From the NCBI RefSeq assembly GCF_021916785.1, contig NZ_JAKCFC010000013.1:1-64000 (forward strand): a DNA stretch of 64,000 nucleotides, written 5' to 3'. Each line of letters opens with the position of its first letter. Positions within the stretch are counted from its first letter, which is position 1. Positions 7,903-15,957 of this stretch are shown here, in pieces. A program made the position numbers and the translations under genes. The DNA is from Mycolicibacterium lacusdiani (GTDB lineage Bacteria; Actinomycetota; Actinomycetes; Mycobacteriales; Mycobacteriaceae). The notes under the pieces were generated by a model. That model did no database searches. It saw only the letters and a list, made by a program, of their open reading frames with translations, and was not told the DNA's origin.

Positions 7903-9537
7903 CTAGCTTTTCGCGAGATCTCCGCTCGAATGGCGAACCGGCGTGGCGAGTCTCGTTGCCTCATCGTGACCGCGCAGTGTCACGGTCTTGCCCAACGTCC
8001 AACGCGGGCGTTCGTCATCGCCTGCCGCTGCGACGGTCTCGGCCGAGGCAACCAGATGCCCGTCGACGTCCTTGGACAGTTCGCACAGCCGGGCCGCCTC
8101 GTTCACCGGCCCGCCGATCACCGTGTACTCGAACCGCTCCTTGGCGCCGACGTTGCCTGCAACCACCTGGCCGGACGCCACCCCGATGCCCGCGTCGCAC
8201 TCGGGCACCTCGGCGCAGATGCGTTCGGCCATCGCGCGTGCCGCCGACAGCGCTTGGTCCTCAGCGTCGTCGAGTGCCACCGGGGCGCCGAAGACGGCCA
8301 GCACCGCGTCGCCCTCGAACTTGTTGACCAGACCGTGGTGGCGGTCGACCTCGTCGACGATCACGGCGAAGAACCGGTTGAGCAGCTCGACGACCTCGAC
8401 GGCGGGCCGGCTGGTCACCAACTGCGTCGACCCGATGATGTCGACGAAGATCACGGCGGCATGCCGTTCCTCGCCACCGAGTTTCGGCCGTTGCTTCTCG
8501 GCGAGCAACGCCACTTCGCGACCCACGTGCCTACCGAACAGATCGCGTACCCGCTCGCGCTCGCGCAGGCCGTGCACCATCCTGTTGAAACCCCGCTGCA
8601 GCTCCCCGAGTTCGGTGCCGTCGAAGACCACGAGGTTGGTGTCGAGGTCGCCGCGCTCCACCCGGTCGAGGGCGTTGCGCACCGACCGAACGGGTGTGGC
8701 GGTGAGCCAGGACAGGATCCACATCAGAAGGAAGCCGAACGCCAATGCGAACACGGCCAGGATCATGACCGCGACGGTGAACTGGGTCGGTGACACGTTC
8801 TGCAGCGTCAGCGTGATGATGGCGGCCAGCAGGATTCCGAGCACCGGCACGCCCGATCCAACTGCCCACACCGTCAGCGTGCGGCCCATGATGCCGGGGG
8901 CGAAGCGGCGCGGCGGCGGCCCCACTTCGAGCGCCTGCGCGGCGACGGGCCGCAGCGCGAACTCGGTGAACAGGTAGCAGCTGGCGGACACCACGATGCC
9001 GGGAAAGCTGATGCCCAGCAACACCTTCGGGATGTAGTCGGTGTCCTGCAGTCCGTACAGCAGGGTCAGCACGATCGTGCCGCCACCCCACAGCACCAGC
9101 AGGACGCGCGTCAGCCGCCAGGGCGCGAAGAACGTGTTGCGCTGGTCCTGTTCGGTCGGCACCCGTTCCTCGATCGACCACCGGACGTTCTTGATGACGC
9201 GGTTGGTGGCCCAGATGACGCCGACGATCAGTGCCGAGCCGATGTAGGCGGGCGCCACCGCGGCGGTGATCCACAGGACGTGCGAGTCGAAGACGCTGGG
9301 CACCGGGAACGTGACGGTGACGACCAGCAGCGCGACGCAGATGCCCACGAGGTTGGCGATCACGACGAACGTCGTCAGGATCAACTGGATGCGGATGCGT
9401 CGACGCTGCGGACTCTCCGACACGCGGCCGAGGATCCAGGTCCCGTACTCCGAGGACGCAGGCCCGTGGCTGCTCTGGCTGGTGAGCCGTGCGAGGAGCC
9501 GGCCCAGCCGCTGCGCGGTGCTCTTCTCGTGCCTCAT
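7903..9537 (-). CDS. Membrane-bound class III adenylate cyclase with HAMP domain
   Basis: A 544-residue enzyme making cAMP from ATP. Residues ~45-290 carry six hydrophobic spans in the arrangement of Rv1318c-Rv1320c. A HAMP linker follows (TATPVRSVRNALDRVERGDLD...), then the catalytic domain from ~residue 345. It has the first metal Asp in VIFVDIIGST, the base-selecting/metal segment VNKFEGDAVLAVFGAP with Lys and Asp, and the transition-state Asn/Arg in VNEAARLCE. These residues point to ATP rather than GTP. M. tuberculosis carries three tandem copies at this place; only one is present here. It is transcribed away from nucS. Confidence 0.95.
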   Translation of the reverse strand: MRHEKSTAQRLGRLLARLTSQSSHGPASSEYGTWILGRVSESPQRRRIRIQLILTTFVVIANLVGICVALLVVTVTFPVPSVFDSHVLWITAAVAPAYIGSALIVGVIWATNRVIKNVRWSIEERVPTEQDQRNTFFAPWRLTRVLLVLWGGGTIVLTLLYGLQDTDYIPKVLLGISFPGIVVSASCYLFTEFALRPVAAQALEVGPPPRRFAPGIMGRTLTVWAVGSGVPVLGILLAAIITLTLQNVSPTQFTVAVMILAVFALAFGFLLMWILSWLTATPVRSVRNALDRVERGDLDTNLVVFDGTELGELQRGFNRMVHGLRERERVRDLFGRHVGREVALLAEKQRPKLGGEERHAAVIFVDIIGSTQLVTSRPAVEVVELLNRFFAVIVDEVDRHHGLVNKFEGDAVLAVFGAPVALDDAEDQALSAARAMAERICAEVPECDAGIGVASGQVVAGNVGAKERFEYTVIGGPVNEAARLCELSKDVDGHLVASAETVAAAGDDERPRWTLGKTVTLRGHDEATRLATPVRHSSGDLAKS

Positions 9538-9584
9538 GGTGGCGTCAGCCTAATGACCGCGGCGCGGCAATCTATGGTGGTTCG

Positions 9585-10253
9585 GTGCGGCTCGTCATTG
9601 CTCAATGCACCGTCGACTACGTCGGACGGCTCACCGCCCACCTTCCCTCCGCGCGGCGGCTGCTGCTGTTCAAGGCAGACGGGTCGGTGAGCGTGCACGC
9701 CGACGACCGCGCCTACAAGCCGCTGAACTGGATGAGCCCGCCGTGCTGGGTCACCGAGGAGGACGGCGACCCGCTGGTGTGGGTGGTGCAGAACAAGGCG
9801 GGCGAACAGCTGCGCATCACCGTCGAAGACGTCGAGCACGATTCGTCGCACGAACTTGGCGTCGACCCCGGTCTGGTGAAGGACGGCGTCGAGGCGCACC
9901 TGCAGGAGCTGCTCGCCGAGCACGTCGAACTGCTCGGCGTCGGCTACACGCTGGTACGGCGTGAGTACATGACGGCGATCGGGCCGGTGGACCTGATGTG
10001 TCGCGACGAACTGGGACGGTCGGTGGCCGTCGAGATCAAGCGCCGCGGCGAGATCGACGGCGTCGAACAGCTGACCCGCTACCTCGATCTGCTCAACCGC
10101 GACACCCTGCTGGCGCCGGTGAGTGGCGTGTTCGCCGCCCAGCAGATCAAGCCGCAGGCCCGAACCCTGGCCGCCGATCGCGGAATTCGTTGCGTGACAT
10201 TGGATTACGATCAGATGCGCGGGCTCGACAGTAGCGAGTTCCGGCTGTTCTGA
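9585..10253 (+). CDS. nucS: Mismatch-specific endonuclease NucS/EndoMS
   Basis: A 222-residue nuclease that starts non-canonical mismatch repair in actinobacteria lacking MutS/MutL, cutting both strands near G-T, G-G and T-T mismatches. The N-terminal beta domain begins VRLVIAQCTVDYVGRL. The C-terminal RecB-like nuclease core has PVDLM (Asp) followed by AVEIKRRG, the ExK of the active site. The GTG start is the one that gives this conserved N-terminus; the frame extends further upstream without likely coding. The C-terminus ends in hydrophobic RLF, and such tails contact the sliding clamp in this family. It corresponds to Rv1321. Confidence 0.96.
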   Translation: MRLVIAQCTVDYVGRLTAHLPSARRLLLFKADGSVSVHADDRAYKPLNWMSPPCWVTEEDGDPLVWVVQNKAGEQLRITVEDVEHDSSHELGVDPGLVKDGVEAHLQELLAEHVELLGVGYTLVRREYMTAIGPVDLMCRDELGRSVAVEIKRRGEIDGVEQLTRYLDLLNRDTLLAPVSGVFAAQQIKPQARTLAADRGIRCVTLDYDQMRGLDSSEFRLF

Positions 10254-10271
10254 GGGCCTACACTCGAAGGC

Positions 10272-10571
10272 ATGCCCAGGCGTCGCCCTCCTCCGCGACG
10301 GCAGCCGCCGTCGTCGCCCACACCGCCGTTGCAGCGACGCGTCGAGACCGGGCCGGACGGATACGACTACGAGGTGCGGCCGGTCGCGGGGAGCAGGGCG
10401 ACGAAGACCTACCGCTGCCCGGGCTGCGACCACGAGATCAGAGCGGGCGTCGCGCACGTCGTCGTGTGGCCCGCGGACGCGGGGAAGTCGGCGGTCGATG
10501 ACCGCAGGCACTGGCACACGCCGTGCTGGGCGAACAGGATGACGCGCAACCCGACGCGGAAGTGGTCCTGA
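10272..10571 (+). CDS. Small zinc-ribbon-like conserved protein (Rv1322-like)
   Basis: A 99-residue basic protein. The first ~30 residues are Pro/Arg-rich and probably disordered. The rest carries CPGCDHEIRAGVAHVVVW and a later HWHTPCW, so a Cys-x2-Cys ... His ... Cys zinc site is likely. It starts 18 bases after nucS and is probably cotranscribed with it, as in M. tuberculosis. The partnership with NucS is untested; the function is not known to me. Confidence 0.85.
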   Translation: MPRRRPPPRRQPPSSPTPPLQRRVETGPDGYDYEVRPVAGSRATKTYRCPGCDHEIRAGVAHVVVWPADAGKSAVDDRRHWHTPCWANRMTRNPTRKWS

Positions 10572-10574
10572 GGG

Positions 10575-11051
10575 TCAGTGATCCTCGGCCGCTGCCGGCT
10601 CGACGAGTTCGACCAGCACGCCGCCCGCATCCTTGGGGTGGATGAAGTTGATGCGCGAGTTCGAAGTACCGCGACGGGGCACGTCGTAGAGCAATCGGAT
10701 GCCCTGCTCGCGCAGTCGCTCGGTGAGTGCGTCGATGTCGCTGACGCGGTAGGCGAACTGCTGCAGGCCGGGGCCGCGCTTGTCGATGAACTTCGCGATG
10801 GTCGACGTCTCGTCGAGTGCCGCCATCAGCTGGACCTGCGAGCTGCCCTTGGGGGCGCCGCGCACTGCGAGCATCGCCTCGCGAATGCCCTGGTCCTCGT
10901 TGACCTCCTCGTGCAGAACGATCATGCCCAGGTGGTCGTGGTACCACTTGATCGCGGCGTCGAGGTCGGGGACCGCAATGCCGACGTGATCGATCGCCGT
11001 CACCAGCGCGCTCGCCAATGCTGGTCGGGCGTCTACGTGTTCGGTGGTCAT
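10575..11051 (-). CDS. mce: Methylmalonyl-CoA epimerase
   Basis: A 158-residue vicinal-oxygen-chelate protein that interconverts (2R)- and (2S)-methylmalonyl-CoA. Two VOC modules are visible: AIDHVGIAVPDLDAAIKWY with the metal His, and FAYRVSDIDALTERLREQGI, then INFIHPKDAGGVLVELVEP ending with the metal Glu. The start MTTEHVDARP is chosen because an upstream frame extension crosses promoter-like sequence. It diverges from fadA4. It would feed a methylmalonyl-CoA mutase; the mutase at the right end of this window appears to have a different substrate. Confidence 0.93.
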   Translation of the reverse strand: MTTEHVDARPALASALVTAIDHVGIAVPDLDAAIKWYHDHLGMIVLHEEVNEDQGIREAMLAVRGAPKGSSQVQLMAALDETSTIAKFIDKRGPGLQQFAYRVSDIDALTERLREQGIRLLYDVPRRGTSNSRINFIHPKDAGGVLVELVEPAAAEDH

Positions 11052-11072
11052 GTCGTAACGGTAACCTTTACG

Positions 11073-11090
11073 GGAATGTTTGCGGAATGT
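11073..11090. promoter_or_regulatory. Direct repeat in epimerase/fadA4 promoter region
   Basis: GGAATGT occurs twice with an 11-base period, one helical turn, in the ~98-base gap between divergent genes. It is a candidate site for a regulator controlling both. Evidence is limited to spacing and position. Confidence 0.3.
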
Positions 11091-11149
11091 GTGATAGGCC
11101 ACACAGTTCCCATTCGAGTGTCTAGTCAAACGTCTCGTGGAGGTACTCA

Positions 11150-12367
11150 ATGACGACATCGGTGATCGTTGCCGGAGCCCGCACTCCGGTCGGCAAGCTC
11201 ATGGGATCGCTCAAGGACTTCTCTGGAAGCGACCTGGGCGCCGTGGCCATCAAGGGGGCGCTGGAGCGCGCGGGTGTGCCCGCGTCGGCCGTCGAGTACG
11301 TGATCATGGGCCAGGTGCTGACCGCCGGTGCAGGTCAGATGCCCGCCCGGCAGGCGGCCGTCGCGGCGGGCATCGGCTGGGACGTCCCGTCGCTGACCAT
11401 CAACAAGATGTGCCTGTCGGGCATCGACGCCATCGCGCTGGCCGATCAGCTGATCCGCGCCGGTGAGTTCGACGTCGTCGTCGCCGGTGGCCAGGAGTCG
11501 ATGAGCAAGGCCCCGCACCTGCTGATGGACAGCCGGTCGGGCTACAAGTACGGCGACGTGACGGTCCTCGACCACATGGCCTATGACGGCCTGCACGACG
11601 TGTTCACCGACCAGCCGATGGGCGCGCTCACCGAGGCGCGCAACGACGTCGACCAGTTCACCCGCGCCGAGCAGGACGAGTTCGCTGCGCGCTCGCACCG
11701 GCTGGCGGCAGCCGCGTGGAAGGACGGCGTGTTCGCCGACGAGGTCGTGCCGGTGTCGATCCCTCAGCGCAAGGGTCCGGCGGGCAGGAGCGCAGCGACG
11801 GGGGGATCGGCTCAGTCGATCGAGTTCACCACCGACGAGGGCATCCGCGCCAACACGACCGCCGAGTCGCTGGCCGGCCTGAAGCCGGCGTTCCGCAAGG
11901 ACGGCACCATCACCGCGGGCTCGGCGTCGCAGATCTCCGACGGGGCATGCGCCGTGGTCGTGATGAACAAGGCCAAGGCCGAGGAGCTCGGCCTGACCTG
12001 GCTGTGCGAGATCGGCGCACACGGCGTGGTCGCCGGGCCCGATTCGACGCTGCAGAGCCAGCCCGCCAACGCGATCAAGAAGGCGATCGCCAGGGAGGGC
12101 ATCTCCGTCGATCAGCTCGACGTGATCGAGATCAACGAGGCGTTCGCCGCCGTGGGGCTGGCCTCGGCCCGCGAACTGGGCATCGACCCGGACAAGGCCA
12201 ACACCAGCGGTGGGGCCATCGCCATCGGCCACCCGATCGGGATGTCCGGTGCCCGGATCACGCTGCACGCCGCGCTCGAACTGGCGCAGAAGGGCTCGGG
12301 TTACGCGGTGGCCGCACTCTGCGGTGCGGGCGGCCAGGGCGATGCGCTGATCCTGCGGAGGCCCTGA
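11150..12367 (+). CDS. fadA4: Acetyl-CoA C-acetyltransferase (thiolase)
   Basis: A 405-residue thiolase that condenses two acetyl-CoA to acetoacetyl-CoA or runs the reverse thiolysis. The nucleophilic Cys is in NKMCLSG (~residue 90), the His in AIGHPIGMSGAR, and the second Cys in CGAGGQGDA. GTGGAGG-like sequence GGAGG precedes the ATG by 7 bases. It corresponds to Rv1323. An odd point is the segment KGPAGRSAATGGSAQS (~residues 207-222) before IEFTTDEG. It is encoded by a dispersed GC-rich repeat found elsewhere in this window and appears longer than usual for the family; it should lie in a surface loop. Confidence 0.96.
   Translation: MTTSVIVAGARTPVGKLMGSLKDFSGSDLGAVAIKGALERAGVPASAVEYVIMGQVLTAGAGQMPARQAAVAAGIGWDVPSLTINKMCLSGIDAIALADQLIRAGEFDVVVAGGQESMSKAPHLLMDSRSGYKYGDVTVLDHMAYDGLHDVFTDQPMGALTEARNDVDQFTRAEQDEFAARSHRLAAAAWKDGVFADEVVPVSIPQRKGPAGRSAATGGSAQSIEFTTDEGIRANTTAESLAGLKPAFRKDGTITAGSASQISDGACAVVVMNKAKAEELGLTWLCEIGAHGVVAGPDSTLQSQPANAIKKAIAREGISVDQLDVIEINEAFAAVGLASARELGIDPDKANTSGGAIAIGHPIGMSGARITLHAALELAQKGSGYAVAALCGAGGQGDALILRRP
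11779..11810. repeat. Dispersed GC-rich repeat, copy 1, inside fadA4
   Basis: The core GGCGGGCAGGAGCGCAGCGAC followed by a G-run and GATC recurs in inverted orientation at 27372-27401 (21-base core identical), and a diverged version (GGCGAGCGAAGCGACGGGG) is tandem at 51251-51310. Here it is translated in frame as part of the thiolase. Confidence 0.7.
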
Positions 12368-12425
12368 CCCCTCGGCCACGATCGACAACGACGCCGTGTA
12401 GTAGCTGGCGTCGCCGTCGGGCAGA

Positions 12426-12794
12426 ATGGCGGGCATGGCAAACACTTTGGACCTACGCAGCGCTGCGGGCTGGTTCCGGCTGATCGCATTCGCGGAGGCG
12501 CTCAGCTGGGCGGGGCTGCTGATCGGGATGTACTTCAAGTACCTCGGGTCGCCGCGTACCGAGATCGGCGTGAAGATCTTCGGTCCCATCCACGGTGGGG
12601 TGTTCGTCGCGTTCATCGTGGCGGCCGTACTGGTCGGCATCGCGCACAGGTGGAGCGTCTGGACGTGGATCCTGGCATTGCTGGGCAGCATCGTGCCGCT
12701 GGGCAGTGTGATCTTCGTCATGTGGGCCGACCGCACCGGCAGGATGAGCCCCGTCGCGGGCGCGAAGACCACGTCGGTCCCTCAATCGACCTGA
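12426..12794 (+). CDS. DUF3817 small integral membrane protein
   Basis: A 122-residue protein with three hydrophobic spans (~residues 18-37, 55-77, 83-103) and the conserved membrane-entry pattern FRLIAFAEALSW...KYLG...HGGVFVAF that marks DUF3817. A second, diverged member of the same family is encoded at 35693-36070. An ATG nine bases downstream (12435, MANTLDL) is an equally good start, since neither has a strong ribosome site. It lies between fadA4 and the thioredoxin-like gene in the same direction. The function of this family is unknown. Confidence 0.85.
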   Translation: MAGMANTLDLRSAAGWFRLIAFAEALSWAGLLIGMYFKYLGSPRTEIGVKIFGPIHGGVFVAFIVAAVLVGIAHRWSVWTWILALLGSIVPLGSVIFVMWADRTGRMSPVAGAKTTSVPQST

Positions 12795-12819
12795 CGGGCG
12801 ACGTGCCAGACTTGTACGC

Positions 12820-13713
12820 GTGACACGTCCACGACCTCCCATGGGGCCCGCACTGGCGGGCGCGATCGATCTCTCGGCACTCAAGCAGCCACCCCCGTCG
12901 GCCGCCGCTCCGGCATCCGGTGCCGCACCGGCGAGCGCCATCGAGGTGACCGAGGCGAACTTCGAAACCGACGTCATCGCCAAGTCCAACCAGGTCCCCG
13001 TCGTCGTCCTGCTCTGGACGCCGCGTAGCCCGTCGAGCGTCCAACTCGGCGACGTGCTCGCCGCACTGGCCGCCGACGACGGCGGCACGTGGGCGCTGGC
13101 GACGGTCAATGTCGACGTCGTCCCGCAGGTCGCCCAGGCGTTCGGCGTCCAAGGCGTGCCCACTGTCGTGGCAGTGGCTGCGGGACAACCACTCTCGAGC
13201 TTCCAGGGCGCGCAACCGCCCGAGCAGTTGAGGCGGTGGGTCGACTCGCTGCTCGAGGCCACGGCGGGCAAGCTCGCCGGCGGTTCCGGGGAGGAAGAGG
13301 TCGTCGACCCCGAGGTCGAGCAGGCTCGCGCGCACCTCGACGCCGGTGACTTCGACGCGGCGCTCGCTGCCTATCAGGCCGTCCTCGACGCCAAGCCCAA
13401 TCACGAGGAGGCGCGCGGCGCGGTACGGCAGATCGCCTTCCTGCAGCGGGCGACGACTCAGCCGCAGGACGCCGTGGTCCGCGCCGAGGCGGCGCCCGAC
13501 GACCTCGACGCGGCGTTTGCCGCGGCCGACGTCGAAGTGCTGCAGCAGGATCCGGCCGCGGCGTTCAACCGGCTCATCGGCTTGGTGAAGCGCACTGCAG
13601 GCGACGACCGGACGAAGGTGCGTACCCGGCTCGTCGAGTTGTTCGAACTCTTCGACCCGGCCGATCCCGACGTCATCGCAGGCAGGCGCAACCTCGCCAA
13701 CGCGCTGTACTGA
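12820..13713 (+). CDS. Thioredoxin-fold / TPR co-chaperone-like protein (Rv1324-like)
   Basis: A 297-residue protein. Residues ~40-150 are a thioredoxin fold (VPVVVLLWTPRSPSSVQLGDVL...VPTVVAVAAGQPLSSFQG), and the remainder is TPR-like helices (AHLDAGDFDAALAAYQAVL...). The place of the redox CxxC is occupied by PRSPSS, so it cannot be a disulfide reductase. This matches the CnoX/YbbN 'chaperedoxin' architecture, which holds unfolded proteins for chaperones. The GTG start is the only reasonable one. The gene is the last of its strand and converges with glgB with 9 bases between stops. Confidence 0.9.
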   Translation: MTRPRPPMGPALAGAIDLSALKQPPPSAAAPASGAAPASAIEVTEANFETDVIAKSNQVPVVVLLWTPRSPSSVQLGDVLAALAADDGGTWALATVNVDVVPQVAQAFGVQGVPTVVAVAAGQPLSSFQGAQPPEQLRRWVDSLLEATAGKLAGGSGEEEVVDPEVEQARAHLDAGDFDAALAAYQAVLDAKPNHEEARGAVRQIAFLQRATTQPQDAVVRAEAAPDDLDAAFAAADVEVLQQDPAAAFNRLIGLVKRTAGDDRTKVRTRLVELFELFDPADPDVIAGRRNLANALY

Positions 13714-13722
13714 CCGGCCGGA

Positions 13723-15957
13723 CTACCCGGCCGCTTCCGGCGGCGCCGGTTCGAACCACAGTGCTGCCAGGGGCGGCAGGACCATCAGCGCGGACGCCGG
13801 CCTGCCGTGCCAGGACTCGTCGGTGGCTTCGACGGCGCCGTAGTTGCCCATGCCCGAACCGTTGTAGTCGGCGGCGTCGGTGTTGAGGACCTCTCGCCAG
13901 GTGCCGGTGTGCGGCAGGCCCAGCCGGTAGCGCGAGTGCTCGGATCCCGAGAAGTTGAAGACGCAGGCCATCACCGAGCCGTCGTCGCCGTAGCGCAGGA
14001 AGCTCAGCACGTTGTTCGCCGAGTCGTTCGCGTCGATCCACGAGTAGCCCTCGTGGCTGGTGTCGCGCGACCACAGGGCACGGTGGTTCTGGTAGACGCC
14101 GTTCATGTCGCGGACCATCCGCTGCACGCCGTTCGAGAAGCCGTTCTCGTCGAGCTGGTACCAGTCGACGCCGCGTTCCTCGGACCACTCGGCGCGCTGG
14201 CCGAATTCCTGCCCCATGAACAGCAGTTGCTTGCCAGGGTGGGCCCACTGGTAGGCGAGCAGGCCGCGCAGACCGGCGGCCTTCATGTGGTCGTCACCCG
14301 GCAGGCGGCCCCACAGGGTGCCCTTGCCGTGCACGACCTCGTCGTGGCTGATCGGCAGCACGAAGTTCTCGCTGAAGGCGTACACCATCGAGAACGTGAT
14401 CTCGCCGTGGTGGTACCCGCGGTGAATGGGGTCGCGGGAGATGAACTCCAGGGTGTCGTTCATCCAGCCCATGTTCCACTTCATCGAGAAGCCAAGGCCA
14501 CCAAGGTTGGTGGGGCGCGTGACGCCGGGCCACGACGTCGATTCCTCGGCGATCGTGACGATGCCGGGTGTCACCTTGTGGACGGTGGCGTTCATCTCCT
14601 GCAGGAACTGCACCGCCTCCAGGTTCTCCCGTCCGCCGTAGACGTTCGGCGTCCAGCCACCTTCTGGCCGGGAGTAGTCGAGGTACAGCATCGAGGCGAC
14701 GGCATCCACCCGCAGCCCGTCGACGTGGTACTCCTGCAGCCAGTACAGCGCGTTGGCCACCAGGAAGTTTCGCACCTCGGCCCGCCCGAAGTCGAACACG
14801 TAGGTGCCCCAGTCGAGTTGCTCACCGCGACGGGGGTCGGAGTGTTCGTAGAGGGGAGTGCCGTCGAACCGGCCGAGCGCCCAGGCGTCCTTGGGGAAGT
14901 GGGCAGGCACCCAGTCGACGATCACGCCGATGCCTGCCTGATGCAGGGTGTCGATCAGGTACCGCAGATCGTCGGGACTGCCGAGCTTCGGCATCGGCGC
15001 GTAGTACGAGGTGACCTGGTAGCCCCAAGACCCACCGAAGGGGTGGGCGGCGACGGGCAGCATCTCGACGTGCGTGAAGCCGTTCTCGACGACGTACTCG
15101 GTGAGTTCGGTGGCGAGTTCCCGGTAGGTGAGACCCGGCCGCCACGACGGCAGGTGTACCTCGAGCGTGCTCATCGGTTCGAAGACGGGGTTCTTCAGCG
15201 CGCGTTGCGCCATCCAGTCGTCGTCGCCCCAGGTGTAGTCGCTGACGTGGACGCGCGACGCGGTGCTGGGCGGCACCTCGGCGGCGAACGCCATCGGGTC
15301 GGCCCTATCGCTCACCGAACCGTCGGCGCCGTGCACCCGGAACTTGTACAGCGCGTCGAGCGGGAAGTCCGGCCAGAACAGTTCCCAGACGCCCGAGGAT
15401 CCCAGGCTGCGCATCGGAGCGTCGTTGCCGCTCCAGTGATTGAACTCGCCAATCAGCGTGACGCCCTTGGCGTTCGGCGCCCAGACGGCGAACGACACGC
15501 CGTCGACGTCGCCGTCGGCGGTGCGATAGGTGTGCGGATGTGCGCCCAGCACCTCCCACAGGCGTTCGTGGCGGCCCTCGGCGAACAGGTGCAGGTCGAT
15601 GTCGCCGAGCGTCGGCAGGAAGCGGTACGGGTCGGCCACGGTGTGCACCGGGCCGTGGTCGTCGCCGGAGGGGTAGCGAATCTCCAGGCGGTAGTCGATG
15701 AGACCGGTGATCGGCACCGCGACCGCGAACAGCGCGTCGTCGACGTGGCTGAACGGGTAGCGCTCCCCGCCGATGAGTGCGGTGACCTCGACGGCGTTCG
15801 GACGCAGCACCCTGATCACGGTGTGGTCCTCGTACTCATGGGCACCGAGCACCGAGTGCGGATCGTGGTGCTCGCCGGCGAGCAGACGGCCGAGGTCGGA
15901 GTCGTTGGGTCGTAGATGTTGGCTGGTGAACGGGTTGGTGCGGGTCATGTCTGTCAT
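13723..15957 (-). CDS. glgB: 1,4-alpha-glucan branching enzyme
   Basis: A 744-residue GH13 enzyme that introduces alpha-1,6 branches into glycogen and the GlgE-derived glucan. It has an N-terminal extra beta domain, a CBM48 domain (~residues 120-215; VWAPNAKGVTLIGEFNHW), and the (beta/alpha)8 barrel with nucleophile Asp in GLRVDAVASML, acid Glu in TIAEESTSWP and stabilising Asp in ISHDEVVHGKG. The ATG overlaps the glgE stop by 4 bases (ATGA), fixing the start and coupling translation. Together with GlgE it makes branched alpha-glucan from maltose-1-phosphate. Confidence 0.97.
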   Translation of the reverse strand: MTDMTRTNPFTSQHLRPNDSDLGRLLAGEHHDPHSVLGAHEYEDHTVIRVLRPNAVEVTALIGGERYPFSHVDDALFAVAVPITGLIDYRLEIRYPSGDDHGPVHTVADPYRFLPTLGDIDLHLFAEGRHERLWEVLGAHPHTYRTADGDVDGVSFAVWAPNAKGVTLIGEFNHWSGNDAPMRSLGSSGVWELFWPDFPLDALYKFRVHGADGSVSDRADPMAFAAEVPPSTASRVHVSDYTWGDDDWMAQRALKNPVFEPMSTLEVHLPSWRPGLTYRELATELTEYVVENGFTHVEMLPVAAHPFGGSWGYQVTSYYAPMPKLGSPDDLRYLIDTLHQAGIGVIVDWVPAHFPKDAWALGRFDGTPLYEHSDPRRGEQLDWGTYVFDFGRAEVRNFLVANALYWLQEYHVDGLRVDAVASMLYLDYSRPEGGWTPNVYGGRENLEAVQFLQEMNATVHKVTPGIVTIAEESTSWPGVTRPTNLGGLGFSMKWNMGWMNDTLEFISRDPIHRGYHHGEITFSMVYAFSENFVLPISHDEVVHGKGTLWGRLPGDDHMKAAGLRGLLAYQWAHPGKQLLFMGQEFGQRAEWSEERGVDWYQLDENGFSNGVQRMVRDMNGVYQNHRALWSRDTSHEGYSWIDANDSANNVLSFLRYGDDGSVMACVFNFSGSEHSRYRLGLPHTGTWREVLNTDAADYNGSGMGNYGAVEATDESWHGRPASALMVLPPLAALWFEPAPPEAAG

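Noticed and set aside
13807..15915. Long open frame antisense to glgB (~700 codons)
   Set aside because: It is a by-product of strong codon bias in the real gene: the protein is Val/Gly/Arg-rich with no domains.
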